Below are positions 34,825 to 43,520 of a stretch of DNA of 57,756 nt, one piece after another. The notes beneath the pieces are model-generated. The model had not been told where the DNA came from and did not search any database. It was given only the letters and a program-made list of their open reading frames with translations. Each line of letters opens with the position of its first letter. Position 1 is the first letter of the stretch. The stretch covers positions 1 through 57,756 of the forward strand of contig JAAYNP010000082.1 of assembly GCA_012520795.1 (NCBI GenBank). The letters are read 5' to 3'. The translations under genes were made by a program, and so were the position numbers. The stretch comes from Bacillota bacterium. GTDB lineage: Bacteria > Bacillota > Limnochordia > Darwinibacteriales > DTU012.

Positions 34825-35172
34825 TTGGCGATGGCAGACAACAAATACCACAAGCGTTTGGAGGAGCAGAAGACAGTGGAGATGCTGCCCGGCATCTTCA
34901 GGACCACCCTTGCTTACAATGATCAGCTGATGCTGTGCCATTTTTACATGAAAAAAGGGGCTGCGATCCCTCTTCACAGCCATGAAGCTGTTCAAAACGG
35001 ATACGTGATCAAAGGCAAGGTGCGCTTCTTTACCAAGGATGGAACTGACATCATTGCCAAACCCGGGTCTGGCTATGTTTTTGGCTCATACGAGGAACAC
35101 GGCTCGGAAGTGCTTGAGGACACAGAATTGATCGAGTGCTTTACTCCGATGCGCCAAGAGTACATCGATTGA
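34825..35172 (+). CDS. Cupin-domain protein
   Basis: The start is uncertain among TTG 34822, TTG 34825 and ATG 34831; TTG 34825 has the best spacing (eight) to AAGGAG at 34811-34816. The product of about 115 residues is a single small cupin barrel with P-L-H-S-H-E-A (metal-binding His pair plus Glu) and, later, E-E-H-G-S-E supplying the last His. Cupins of this type in sugar clusters are mutarotase-like isomerases, epimerases or lyases for sugar acids. No stronger call is possible. Confidence 0.75.
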   Translation: MAMADNKYHKRLEEQKTVEMLPGIFRTTLAYNDQLMLCHFYMKKGAAIPLHSHEAVQNGYVIKGKVRFFTKDGTDIIAKPGSGYVFGSYEEHGSEVLEDTELIECFTPMRQEYID

Positions 35173-35182
35173 GGTGCGGTAG

Positions 35183-36202
35183 GTGGATAACAGCTTAAAC
35201 GATGCGGCGAAAAAGTACTTCACCCCTTATAAACTTGGGCGGCCGGTTTTGACAGGTTCCGGCAGGGCTGGAGATTTTGATGCCCTGGCCGTGGACTGCC
35301 CCTTTGTTTTTTACCATAACAGCCGGTTTTACATGCTCTATGTCGGCTTTGACGGGTTCGGGTACCAGACAGGCTTGGCTGTCAGCGGTGATCTTGTAAA
35401 CTGGGAGCGCAAAGGGCCGATCTTGAGAAGGGAAGAGCATGTGGGCTGGGATCGGGTTGGAGCTGCGGGCACCTGGATTCTGAAAAACACCAACTCTATT
35501 TGGGAGCTGCCCGCTCTGCAGAAAGTGGGCGGCAGATACTGGATGGTGTACCATTCGTATCCAGAAGCAGGATACGAAGCAGGGCCTGCCCAGATTGGCC
35601 TGGCCTGGAGTGAGGATCCGGAACTGATGCAGTGGCACCGCCTGCCGGAACCCGTCTTTTCCTGGAAAGACGGGGCGGATTGGGAAAACGGCGGGCTTTA
35701 CAAAGCGTGTCTGCTTTGGGAAAACGATCGCTATTATCTTTTTTATAACGCCAAAAATGCCAAGCCCAGAGGCTGGGTCGAGCAGATCGGCGTGGCAGTC
35801 TCCACCGATTTGAACAACTGGCAGCGTTATGAGGGAAACCCGATTGTCCGGGTGTCGGAAGGCCGGTGGGACAGCCAGTTTTGCGCCGACCCTTATGTGG
35901 TGAAAGACAAGGGCCGCTGGCTGATGTTCTACTATGGGTTTAACCGGAAGCATGCCCAGGACGGGCTTGCCTTTTCCCGCAATCTTTACGACTGGACAAA
36001 ATTACCGGAGCCGATCCTGGCCAACGGCAAAGAGGGCGAAATTGACCATTCTTTTGCCCATAAACCCTCCATTCTTTATCACAACGGCACCCTGTACCAT
36101 TTCTACTGTGCATGCCGCAAGTACAGGGAAGGCGATCCGGCAAAGAGCCTTTGGGATGAATTCCGAACCATCACCTTTGCCGCTTCTCGGCCCATCAAAT
36201 GA
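35183..36202 (+). CDS. GH43/GH32-like five-bladed beta-propeller glycosidase
   Basis: The 339-residue protein starts at GTG 35183, 11 bases after the cupin stop. Repeated blades such as DCPFVFYHNSRFYMLYVGFD, YWMVYHSYPEAGYEAGPAQI, GLYKACLLWENDRYYLFYNA and FCADPYVVKDKGRWLMFYYG are typical of clan GH-F/GH-J propellers (GH43, GH32, GH117, GH130-like). Asp residues at the start of the blades and the Glu/His of AHKPSILYHNG could be catalytic, but the exact family cannot be fixed by eye. With no signal peptide, it would release a terminal sugar in the cytoplasm. Confidence 0.7.
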   Translation: MDNSLNDAAKKYFTPYKLGRPVLTGSGRAGDFDALAVDCPFVFYHNSRFYMLYVGFDGFGYQTGLAVSGDLVNWERKGPILRREEHVGWDRVGAAGTWILKNTNSIWELPALQKVGGRYWMVYHSYPEAGYEAGPAQIGLAWSEDPELMQWHRLPEPVFSWKDGADWENGGLYKACLLWENDRYYLFYNAKNAKPRGWVEQIGVAVSTDLNNWQRYEGNPIVRVSEGRWDSQFCADPYVVKDKGRWLMFYYGFNRKHAQDGLAFSRNLYDWTKLPEPILANGKEGEIDHSFAHKPSILYHNGTLYHFYCACRKYREGDPAKSLWDEFRTITFAASRPIK

Positions 36203-36252
36203 GAAACCGCGGCCTTGAACGTCTGTAATCACAAATGAAGGAAGTGATCTGC

Positions 36253-37077
36253 TTGGCTAACCTGAAGCTGCTGGCTGAAAAGGCGGTTCAAACACGAATC
36301 GCCATTTTGCAGATGATCTACCAGGGAAAAGGGGGGCATATCGGAGGAGCCCTTTCATGCACTGATATTCTTGTAACACTCTATTATACCGTTATGCGCA
36401 TTGATCCCAAAAACCCCGGCTGGGAAGGCCGGGATCGGTTTGTCTTGAGCAAAGGCCACAGTGTGGAAGGTTTGTATGCTATTCTGGCAGATCTGGGGTT
36501 CATCCCCCGGGCGGAGCTGGACTCTTACCGCGGGTTTGGTTCGCGCCTGATCGGCCACCCCAGCAACAAGGTGCCGGGAATTGAGGTCAATACCGGTGCC
36601 TTGGGACACGGTTTGTCGGTGGGTGTCGGCATGGCACTTGCGGGAAAGATGGATCAAAAAGACCACAAAGTGTATGTCCTGATGGGTGACGGCGAGCTGG
36701 CGGAAGGTTCGGTTTGGGAAGCGGCGATGGCCGGCAGCCATTACAAGCTGGATAATCTAATCGGGATTGTTGACCGCAACCGGCTCCAGATTGGCGGCAG
36801 TACTGAAGATGTAATGGCGCTGGAGGATTTGAAAGCGAAATGGCAGGCCTTTGGCTGGGAAGCCCTGGAGGTCGACGGGCATGATTTCAACAGCCTGGTG
36901 GAACTGGCCAAGCTGCCGATCGTGCCGGGAAAGCCGCATATGATCATCGCCAACACCATCAAGGGCAAAGGGATATCTTTCATGGAAAACGAAGTTGGGT
37001 GGCATCACAGAGTCCCCAACGAGGAAGAGTATGCCCAGGCACTGCAGGAACTGGAGCTGAGGATGGGAGCGTTTTAG
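36253..37077 (+). CDS. Transketolase N-terminal subunit, pair 2
   Basis: The start is placed at TTG 36253, with AAGGAAG (36238-36244) eight bases upstream; ATG 36235 has no ribosome site. The 274-residue protein has GKGGHIGGALSC, FVLSKGHSVEGLYAIL, ALGHGLSVGVGMALAG, and the ThDP motif from GDGELAEGSVWEAAM to VDRNRL. It differs clearly from the pair 1 N-subunit (for example HSVEGLYA against HACPAVYA), so the two pairs are old paralogues with probably different substrates, not a recent copy. Confidence 0.88.
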   Translation: MANLKLLAEKAVQTRIAILQMIYQGKGGHIGGALSCTDILVTLYYTVMRIDPKNPGWEGRDRFVLSKGHSVEGLYAILADLGFIPRAELDSYRGFGSRLIGHPSNKVPGIEVNTGALGHGLSVGVGMALAGKMDQKDHKVYVLMGDGELAEGSVWEAAMAGSHYKLDNLIGIVDRNRLQIGGSTEDVMALEDLKAKWQAFGWEALEVDGHDFNSLVELAKLPIVPGKPHMIIANTIKGKGISFMENEVGWHHRVPNEEEYAQALQELELRMGAF

Positions 37078-37079
37078 AT

Positions 37080-38021
37080 ATGATAAAGAAGAATCAAGTA
37101 CCATGCAGAAAGGCTTTTACCGAGACACTGCTGGAATTGGCCAGAGAAGACCGGGATATCATTGCCTTGACCAGCGATGCCAGGGGTTCTGTAACTTTGG
37201 AACAGTTTGCCCGGGAACTGCCGGAGCAGTTCGTGGAGGTAGGGATTGCCGAGCAGAATCTCGTCGGGATCGCCGCCGGTTTGGCCGCCTGCGGCAAAAA
37301 ACCTTTTGTGTGCGGCCCTGCCTGTTTTCTTTCCGCCCGCAGCCTGGAACAGGTGAAGGTTGATGCGGCCTACAGCGATATGAATGTGAAAATCATTGCT
37401 GTCAGCGGCGGAGTGAGCTACGGCCCGCTCGGCTCGACTCATCACGCTGTTCATGATCTTGCGGTGATGCGGGCAATACCAAACCTGACAGTGATACTTC
37501 CCTGTGATGTGCATCAAACCCGGGCCATGACGAAACTTCTGGCGGAGTATGAGGGTCCCGTTTATGTGCGGATGGGCCGCGGCGCGGTTGCCGATGTCTA
37601 TCGGGAAAACGATGCCCCCTTTGCAATTGGGCGGGCCAATGTCCTGCTCAACGGCGGCGATCTGACAATCATTGCCACCGGCGAGATGGTGAGGCCGGCT
37701 CTGGATGCAGGCCTGATCTTGAAGCAGCAAGGTGTAAAAACCCGGGTGATTGACATGCATACCATTAAACCGCTGGATCAGGAGGCAGTACTGCAGGCTG
37801 CCTGCGATACGGGAAATCTGATCACCGTTGAAGAACACAGTGTCCACGGCGGGCTTGGAGCAGCCGTGGCAGAGTTGGTAACCCAAAACTTCCCAGTGAG
37901 GATGCGGATTATGGGCATTCCTGACGAGCCCGCCATTACAGGCGATCCTGCCCAAATTCTCAAGTATTACCGGATGACGGCAGAGGATATTGCAGAGGCG
38001 GCGCTGGCAATGCTGGACTAG
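37080..38021 (+). CDS. Transketolase C-terminal subunit, pair 2
   Basis: The 313-residue protein starts at ATG 37080, two bases after the N-subunit stop. It has ALTSDARGS, FVEVGIAEQNLVGIAAGLA with the activating Glu, and the substrate-side loop SGGVSYGPLGSTHHAVHDLA, which is unlike the GAGEREGVTHQ loop of pair 1. TVEEHSVHGGLGAAVAEL closes the C-terminal domain. The difference in the loop supports a different aldose or ketose for pair 2. Confidence 0.88.
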   Translation: MIKKNQVPCRKAFTETLLELAREDRDIIALTSDARGSVTLEQFARELPEQFVEVGIAEQNLVGIAAGLAACGKKPFVCGPACFLSARSLEQVKVDAAYSDMNVKIIAVSGGVSYGPLGSTHHAVHDLAVMRAIPNLTVILPCDVHQTRAMTKLLAEYEGPVYVRMGRGAVADVYRENDAPFAIGRANVLLNGGDLTIIATGEMVRPALDAGLILKQQGVKTRVIDMHTIKPLDQEAVLQAACDTGNLITVEEHSVHGGLGAAVAELVTQNFPVRMRIMGIPDEPAITGDPAQILKYYRMTAEDIAEAALAMLD

Positions 38022-38046
38022 TTCTGCATGCTTGAAAGGAGACAAG

Positions 38047-39948
38047 ATGATGAGCTTACAGTGGTGTCATGAGTCGGATCACTTATACAGCGGAACAGAA
38101 CTGATTGGAGAACTGCTTCTGGACATCTCTTCAGGGGTGATTCTGCATAACAGTGCCGTTGAACAGGTCAAGCCTGGTGTGTTCAAGATCAGCAAGACGT
38201 TTTTGGCCACAGAACAAACCGATTTTTTCCGGCTGGTCTTGGATTTCAAGGCCCATTACGGGATGAACTGGGCCATGATTCCTGCTGTGAGTTACAACGG
38301 GAATAATTGGGGCAGGGGCAGTGAGCCAAAGGGGTTTGTTACCGACGGCAAGCCCTGGTCCTTCTCCTACAGCAGGGCGTCTGTTGCCGGAGCCACATAC
38401 TCCGAAGGACCTCGCTGGTCTGTTGGCTTGTTCGGCGACCTAAACGGCACTGACGCCCCATTTTCATGTTCGGTGGTGCCAAGCGGTGAATACACAGTTC
38501 ACCGTTTGATTTGGCCTGAGGAAGAAGGGCCCAGCACCTATTTTCAAAAGAACAGGTACCAAGAGGCATTTCAACGCCGGATCAGCCTGGCAGCCGGGGC
38601 TGAATTCAGGATTTGCATTTATCTGGTAACAGCCGCTGTCCAGAAAGAAAAGCTGTCGTACACCCACCTGCTGGATTTTGCCTGGGATCTGAATTACCAT
38701 CGGCAGAAACCATGGTATACCCCGGAAGAGCTGTGGCGTCTGGGGATTCACTATGCCAAGCACAGCCTGTATGTGGAGGATGGCATTTACCGCGGGTTTT
38801 CCAAGGGCTTGCGTTGGTATGGCGACCAATGGAAACTGCGTCCCACCGGAAAGTATGTGGTGGGCTGGACCGGGCAGAACATTTCTTTGGCCAATTCCAT
38901 GATCTACAGCTATATCCGAAGCGACAGCGAAGAAGACCTGCAGATCGGGCTGAATACTTTGGATACTTGGACGGCCCATGCCCGGCTGGAGAACGGCTTA
39001 ATTCAGTGCCTGTTCGATCCTCTTTTAGATGGGGATGATCAACGCAGTGTGAATGATGCCTGCAACTTGTCGGACGCAGCGGAAAACTTCTTCGAAGCAT
39101 GGGAGCTGCTGGGCCGGATTGAGATTGACCATAACAGAGAGCTGTATAAGGAGACAGCCCTGGGAATTTGCGATTTTGCCGCAGAGCATCAAGCCTCGGA
39201 CGGGAGGTTCGGCAAATCCTGGGACAATGCCGGGGAATGTGTCGATTCCAACGGAACCATCGGCTGTTATTTGGTACTGCCGCTTCTGAAGGCCTATCAA
39301 ATCACCGGGGATCAAAAATATCTCACAAGCGCACGGCGGGGCTATGAGTATTATATTGCCGGATTCCTCAGGGACGGGTACACTACAGCAGGAGCGCTGG
39401 ACACCTATTGTATCGATAAGGAATCGGCAATCCCTTTGCTCAGGAGCAGTATGCGCTTGTACGATCTGACTAAGGAAGAGCGCTACCTGGAACTTGCGGA
39501 GCTGGTTTCCTATTATCTTGCCAGCTGGCAGTGGCATTACACCACACCGTTCCCGGAAGGCACTCCCCTTAATGAGATGGGTTACGACACCTTCGGCGGG
39601 ACTTCCGTGTCCGCGCAGCACCACCATATTGATCCCTTTGCCCTGGTTTTTCTGGAAGACTGGTTTAGGCTTGCGGAATTGACTGGCAGGGAGATCTGGC
39701 GCCGGCGGGCTATGGCAGTCTGGGCCAATGCTTCCATGGGAATCTCCGACGGCACGCTGGTTGTCAATGGGGTTGTGAGGCCCATTGGTAGCCAGGATGA
39801 AGGATATTTCCATACTTACTGGGGAGCGCCCAACGAGACTACAGGCGATCCCATGGGCAATGTCAGCTATTGGCTGGTGGCCTGGCCCACCGCATTTCGG
39901 CTGCAGGCCTTGCGCCGTCTGGCCGATTGGCGGCAGCTGACAGATTAA
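38047..39948 (+). CDS. Putative (alpha/alpha)6-barrel glycoside hydrolase, family not recognised
   Basis: ATG 38047 follows AAAGGAG. The 633-residue protein has an N-terminal beta-rich part (about 1-225) and a C-terminal helical toroid (about 230-633) with repeated Trp/Tyr/Gly segments: YGDQWKLRPTGKYVVGWTGQ, SDGRFGKSWDNAGECVDSNG, YYIAGFLRDGYTTAGALDTY, FGGTSVSAQHHHIDPFAL and YFHTYWGAPNETTGDPMG. Candidate acids are the Asp and Glu of GKSWDNAGEC and the Asp of GALDTYCIDKE. This plan is seen in several glycosidase and lyase families, but I do not recognise one. With no signal peptide, it is probably cytoplasmic. Confidence 0.55.
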   Translation: MMSLQWCHESDHLYSGTELIGELLLDISSGVILHNSAVEQVKPGVFKISKTFLATEQTDFFRLVLDFKAHYGMNWAMIPAVSYNGNNWGRGSEPKGFVTDGKPWSFSYSRASVAGATYSEGPRWSVGLFGDLNGTDAPFSCSVVPSGEYTVHRLIWPEEEGPSTYFQKNRYQEAFQRRISLAAGAEFRICIYLVTAAVQKEKLSYTHLLDFAWDLNYHRQKPWYTPEELWRLGIHYAKHSLYVEDGIYRGFSKGLRWYGDQWKLRPTGKYVVGWTGQNISLANSMIYSYIRSDSEEDLQIGLNTLDTWTAHARLENGLIQCLFDPLLDGDDQRSVNDACNLSDAAENFFEAWELLGRIEIDHNRELYKETALGICDFAAEHQASDGRFGKSWDNAGECVDSNGTIGCYLVLPLLKAYQITGDQKYLTSARRGYEYYIAGFLRDGYTTAGALDTYCIDKESAIPLLRSSMRLYDLTKEERYLELAELVSYYLASWQWHYTTPFPEGTPLNEMGYDTFGGTSVSAQHHHIDPFALVFLEDWFRLAELTGREIWRRRAMAVWANASMGISDGTLVVNGVVRPIGSQDEGYFHTYWGAPNETTGDPMGNVSYWLVAWPTAFRLQALRRLADWRQLTD

Positions 39949-39962
39949 GGGAGGGGTACGGC

Positions 39963-41078
39963 ATGAAGTACCAGATGCAGCATGTCCAAAACTGGGAGGA
40001 AACCAAGGCCCGCTTTACCGCCTGGTGGCAGGGGAAGAACATCGACCGGCCGCTGATGAAAGTCGTTGCCAGGCTGGAGCGGCCCGTCGAGGAGCTGGAA
40101 CCATCCTGGAAGGCGAAGACCTTCGTGGACAAACACCTGGAAGTGGAGCGGAAGGTAGTCAATATGCGCAACTACTGTCGCACCCACAGGTTTTATGCCG
40201 AGGCTTTCCCTTCCCTGGACATCAATATTGGAGCCGGTTCATTCGCAGTTTACCTGGGATTGGAGCCCAAGTTTGACCAAAACACGGTCTGGTTCCCGGA
40301 ATGCATTGATGACTGGGATACATGGGGAGACTTCCGTTTTGATCCGGACAATCACTGGTGGCAGCGGCATTACCAGGCGGTTGAAAAAGCGGTGGAGCTT
40401 GCTCAAGGCGGCTATTTGGTCAACATTCCCGATATCATCGAGAACTTGGATATTCTAGCTGCAATGCGCGGCGCCCAGAACCTGTGCTTCGATTTGATCG
40501 ACCAGCCAGAGGTGGTCAAAGCCCGCCTTGATCAGCTGGATGAGGTGTATTTCGAATACTATGACCGGTTTTACGAACTGGTGATGACAGAGGACGGGGG
40601 CAGCAGCTATACCACATTCAGCATTTGGGGCCCGGGCCGGACAGCCAAGATCCAGTGTGATTTTTCCGCCATGATTTCCCCCGCCCACTTTCGGGAGTTT
40701 GTCCTGCCTTCCTTGAGAAAACAGTGCCGCAACCTTGATTTTTCCCTATACCACCTGGACGGGCCCGATGCGGTCAAACACGTGCCGGCGCTGATGGAGA
40801 TCGAGGAGCTGAACGCTCTGCAGTGGACGCCCGGAGCAGGGCAGCCCGACGGCGGCAGCTCCCAGTGGTTCCCCGTTTACGACCAGGTGATCGCCGCCGG
40901 CAAGTCTTTGTGGATCATGTTTTCCGGCAAAGAAGGCAGGTATGATGACTGGGTGGAAGCCGCCGACCGGATCGTTAAACGCTACGGCCCGGAAAAGCTC
41001 TACTTCCTTTTCCCGGAGATGTCGGAAAAGGAAGCGGAGGCGTTGATGGCCAAAGCCGAGCGTGATTGGGTGAGATAG
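39963..41078 (+). CDS. UroD-superfamily protein without the usual zinc Cys
   Basis: The start is ATG 39963 after GGGAGGGG. The 371-residue TIM-barrel protein belongs to the UroD/methyltransferase superfamily: VARLERPVEELEPSW, INIGAGSFAVYLG, GPGRTAKIQCDFSAMISPAHF and SLYHLDGPDAVKHVPALMEI. The position that holds His-x-Cys in MtaA/MtbA and in the gene at 26339 is H264-L-D266, and the later Cys is also absent, so it is not a typical thiol methyltransferase. Genes of this sort are often found in sugar-degradation clusters, where they may act on the sugar directly; its reaction is unknown. Confidence 0.65.
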   Translation: MKYQMQHVQNWEETKARFTAWWQGKNIDRPLMKVVARLERPVEELEPSWKAKTFVDKHLEVERKVVNMRNYCRTHRFYAEAFPSLDINIGAGSFAVYLGLEPKFDQNTVWFPECIDDWDTWGDFRFDPDNHWWQRHYQAVEKAVELAQGGYLVNIPDIIENLDILAAMRGAQNLCFDLIDQPEVVKARLDQLDEVYFEYYDRFYELVMTEDGGSSYTTFSIWGPGRTAKIQCDFSAMISPAHFREFVLPSLRKQCRNLDFSLYHLDGPDAVKHVPALMEIEELNALQWTPGAGQPDGGSSQWFPVYDQVIAAGKSLWIMFSGKEGRYDDWVEAADRIVKRYGPEKLYFLFPEMSEKEAEALMAKAERDWVR

Positions 41079-41095
41079 GCAGAGGTGGTGTGAGA

Positions 41096-42436
41096 TTGTA
41101 TAATGGTTTGATCGGCGTGATCGCCGATGATCTGACCGGCGCCATGGATGCGGGGATGCAGCTTTTGGCCAAAAATGTGCAGATCCGCACTGCTTTGACC
41201 GTCGACGATCTGGATGCAGTCGTCGCCGGGGCCGACGTGGTGGTGGCCAATACCCAAAGCCGCAACATCGATCCCCGGATCGCTCACGGGCAGGTCAAAG
41301 CGGCGCTGGGGAAGCTTCTCGCCGGCGGGTGCCGGGCTTGGTACAAGAAAATTGATTCGACCTTAAGGGGCAATATCGGAGCTGAGCTGAGGGCTGCCCT
41401 GGAGAGCGGGATCTTTGCTCTGGTGATCGTGGCGCCGGCTTTGCCTTTCAATAAAAGGACGACGGTCAACGGGGTCCACTATGTCGACGGTGTGAGGCTC
41501 GCCGAAATAGAGCTGGCCAAGGATCCCTTCGCACCCATAGCTTGTTCGGAGGTGGGGGAGATCATCAGGAACCAGTTTGAGGTGCCGGTAGGGCATTTGG
41601 ATCTGTCGGCAGTGCGGCAGGGAGGCGCTGTGCTGAGGAAAAAGGCCGAAGAATACTTGGCCGCCGGAATCAGGGTGCTTGCCGCAGACGCCGAAGAAGA
41701 ACAGGATCTGCAGAATATCGCCGCCGCGGCGGGTCTGCTGTCCGGAAAAACCCTTCTGTGCGGCTCGGCGGGATTGTTCCAGCATTTTGACAGGGCTTAT
41801 CCCATCCCAGGCAGAAGCGGGGAGCCAAGGGCTGACATCGCCCTTGAGGAACTGCCGGTATTGGTGCTGTCGGGAAGCCCCGCCCAGATGTCCAAAAGGC
41901 AGATACGTTACGCCGAAGTCAGGCGCGACGGCACGGTTGTGATCCGCTGTGATGTCACAGCCGCGCCGGAAGCGGAACTCACAGGCAGTATGCAAAGGGT
42001 GGCCGAGATTGTTGTGAACCACCTGCGGGCGGGTAAAAACGTAGTCCTGGATGCGGCCGGGGAGAGTAAAGAGTCCATTCTCCTGCAGTCCTGGGGCGAC
42101 CGCGGACGGCTCGATCACTACAGCGCGCTGGTGCAGAAACTGGTGAGGGACACGGCGTCCGCAGCGGCGCAGGCAGGAATCTCCGCTCTTGTCCTCTTCG
42201 GCGGCGACACCGCCGTGTCGGCATTGAAGGGTCTGGGGGGACAGGGCATAGAAATCATTGGAGAGGTGGAGCCCTATATTCCCCTGGGCAGGCTGATTGG
42301 AGGGGCTTACTCCGGTTTGCCCGTGGTCACCAAAGCCGGCGGGTTCGGCGGTGAAAAGTCCCTGATCCGAATCCTGGCGGAGCTGAGTTCATTGAAGGCC
42401 GGAGCACAGCAAAGGAGACAGCGGCATGATGAGTGA
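41096..42436 (+). CDS. Four-carbon acid-sugar kinase family protein (DUF1537, OtnK/DtnK-like)
   Basis: The start is taken as TTG 41096 with GGTGG nearby; GTG 41090 is possible. The 446-residue protein has IGVIADDLTGAMDAG at the N-terminus, KKIDSTLRGNIGAEL near 85-100, and the nucleotide-binding C-terminal half with VLSGSPAQMSKRQI, LVLFGGDTAVSALKG and TKAGGFGGEKSL. DUF1537 enzymes phosphorylate D-threonate, L-threonate, D-erythronate or 3-oxo-isoapionate. The next gene is a PdxA2-type dehydrogenase, and that pair is the known D-threonate/erythronate arrangement, giving CO2 and dihydroxyacetone phosphate. The start of pdxA2 overlaps its stop by 11 bases. Confidence 0.85.
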   Translation: MYNGLIGVIADDLTGAMDAGMQLLAKNVQIRTALTVDDLDAVVAGADVVVANTQSRNIDPRIAHGQVKAALGKLLAGGCRAWYKKIDSTLRGNIGAELRAALESGIFALVIVAPALPFNKRTTVNGVHYVDGVRLAEIELAKDPFAPIACSEVGEIIRNQFEVPVGHLDLSAVRQGGAVLRKKAEEYLAAGIRVLAADAEEEQDLQNIAAAAGLLSGKTLLCGSAGLFQHFDRAYPIPGRSGEPRADIALEELPVLVLSGSPAQMSKRQIRYAEVRRDGTVVIRCDVTAAPEAELTGSMQRVAEIVVNHLRAGKNVVLDAAGESKESILLQSWGDRGRLDHYSALVQKLVRDTASAAAQAGISALVLFGGDTAVSALKGLGGQGIEIIGEVEPYIPLGRLIGGAYSGLPVVTKAGGFGGEKSLIRILAELSSLKAGAQQRRQRHDE

Positions 42437-43490
42437 TCAATCGATGATGGCAAAACTGACGGAACAGGCGGCAGCCAAAGGCAGGCCGATCGTGGCCATA
42501 TCCACCGGCGATCCTTCCGGGATCGGGCCGGAGATTTCCGTGTCGGCGCTTCAGCATGAAGAGGTTTACCGGATCTGCCGCCCGTTTTTAATCGGCGATC
42601 TGGCTGTATTTGCGGCCGTGGGCTTGAAGGGGTGGAACCTCAACCCGTCCGAGCGGGTTGCCGACATGCAGTTCCGTTTTGGCACCATTGATCTCTTGAA
42701 CATGAACCTGCTTGAGTGTGCCCCGCCTCTGGGTGTGGTCAATGCCAGATCCGGCCAGGCATCGTTCCAGTATGTGAAAAAAGCCATTGAGCTGGCCATG
42801 GCCAAAGAAGTGGACGCCACGGTTACGGGCCCGATCAGCAAAGAAGCGATCAACCTGGCCGGGCACCGGTTTTCCGGGCACACGGAGATCTACGCCCGTT
42901 ACACCGGCGCCAAAGACTATGCCATGGTTCTGGCCCACGAGCATTTTCGGGTGATCCATGTTTCCACCCATGTGTCGCTGCGCCGGGCCTGCGATATGGT
43001 GAAAAAGGACCGGGTGTTGAAGGTGATTCAGATCGCTGACCAGGCCTGCCGCCGGCTGGGCATTGCCAAGCCCAGGATCGCGGTGGCAGGTTTGAATCCC
43101 CATGCAGGGGAAAACGGCCTTTTCGGCACGGAGGAAATCACGGAGATCATCCCGGCGGTGGCCGCGGCCCGGGAACAGGGCTTGGACGTGGACGGTCCCA
43201 TTCCGCCGGACACCGTGTTTCCGAAACTGAACGGCGGGCTGTACGACATCTGTGTCTGCATGTACCATGACCAGGGGCACATCCCCACGAAACTTTTGGG
43301 GTTCGCCTGGGATCCGGCCCAAGAAAAGTGGCAGGCGGTGAGCGGCGTCAACATCACCATGGGCCTGCCGGTTGTCCGGGTTTCGGTGGATCACGGCACC
43401 GCCTATGACATCGCCGGCAAGGGTGTGGCGTCGGAGCGTTCGATGGTCAGCGCCATTGCCTACGCGGTGCAGCTTGCTCTGAACCGTTGA
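42426..43490 (+). CDS. pdxA2: PdxA2-type 4-phosphate (threonate/erythronate) dehydrogenase
   Basis: The 354-residue protein is of the PdxA family: ISTGDPSGIGPEI, FSGHTEIYARYTG and HVSLRRACD (metal-binding His), VAGLNPHAGENGLFG, CMYHDQGHIPTKLL and the C-terminal SVDHGTAYDIAGKG. True PdxA makes pyridoxal precursor; PdxA2 members next to a DUF1537 kinase oxidise and decarboxylate 4-phospho-threonate or -erythronate to dihydroxyacetone phosphate. The kinase neighbour and overlap make the second role likely here. A C4 acid must therefore arise in this cell from a sugar; which one is open. Confidence 0.85.
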   Translation: MMSDQSMMAKLTEQAAAKGRPIVAISTGDPSGIGPEISVSALQHEEVYRICRPFLIGDLAVFAAVGLKGWNLNPSERVADMQFRFGTIDLLNMNLLECAPPLGVVNARSGQASFQYVKKAIELAMAKEVDATVTGPISKEAINLAGHRFSGHTEIYARYTGAKDYAMVLAHEHFRVIHVSTHVSLRRACDMVKKDRVLKVIQIADQACRRLGIAKPRIAVAGLNPHAGENGLFGTEEITEIIPAVAAAREQGLDVDGPIPPDTVFPKLNGGLYDICVCMYHDQGHIPTKLLGFAWDPAQEKWQAVSGVNITMGLPVVRVSVDHGTAYDIAGKGVASERSMVSAIAYAVQLALNR

Positions 43491-43520
43491 GCAGTCGATA
43501 AACTACTGGGAGATGATGGC

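Noticed and set aside
42426-43490. Vitamin B6 biosynthesis PdxA
   Set aside because: It overlaps a DUF1537 kinase gene in a catabolic cluster, which is the PdxA2 acid-sugar context, and no other pdx gene is near.
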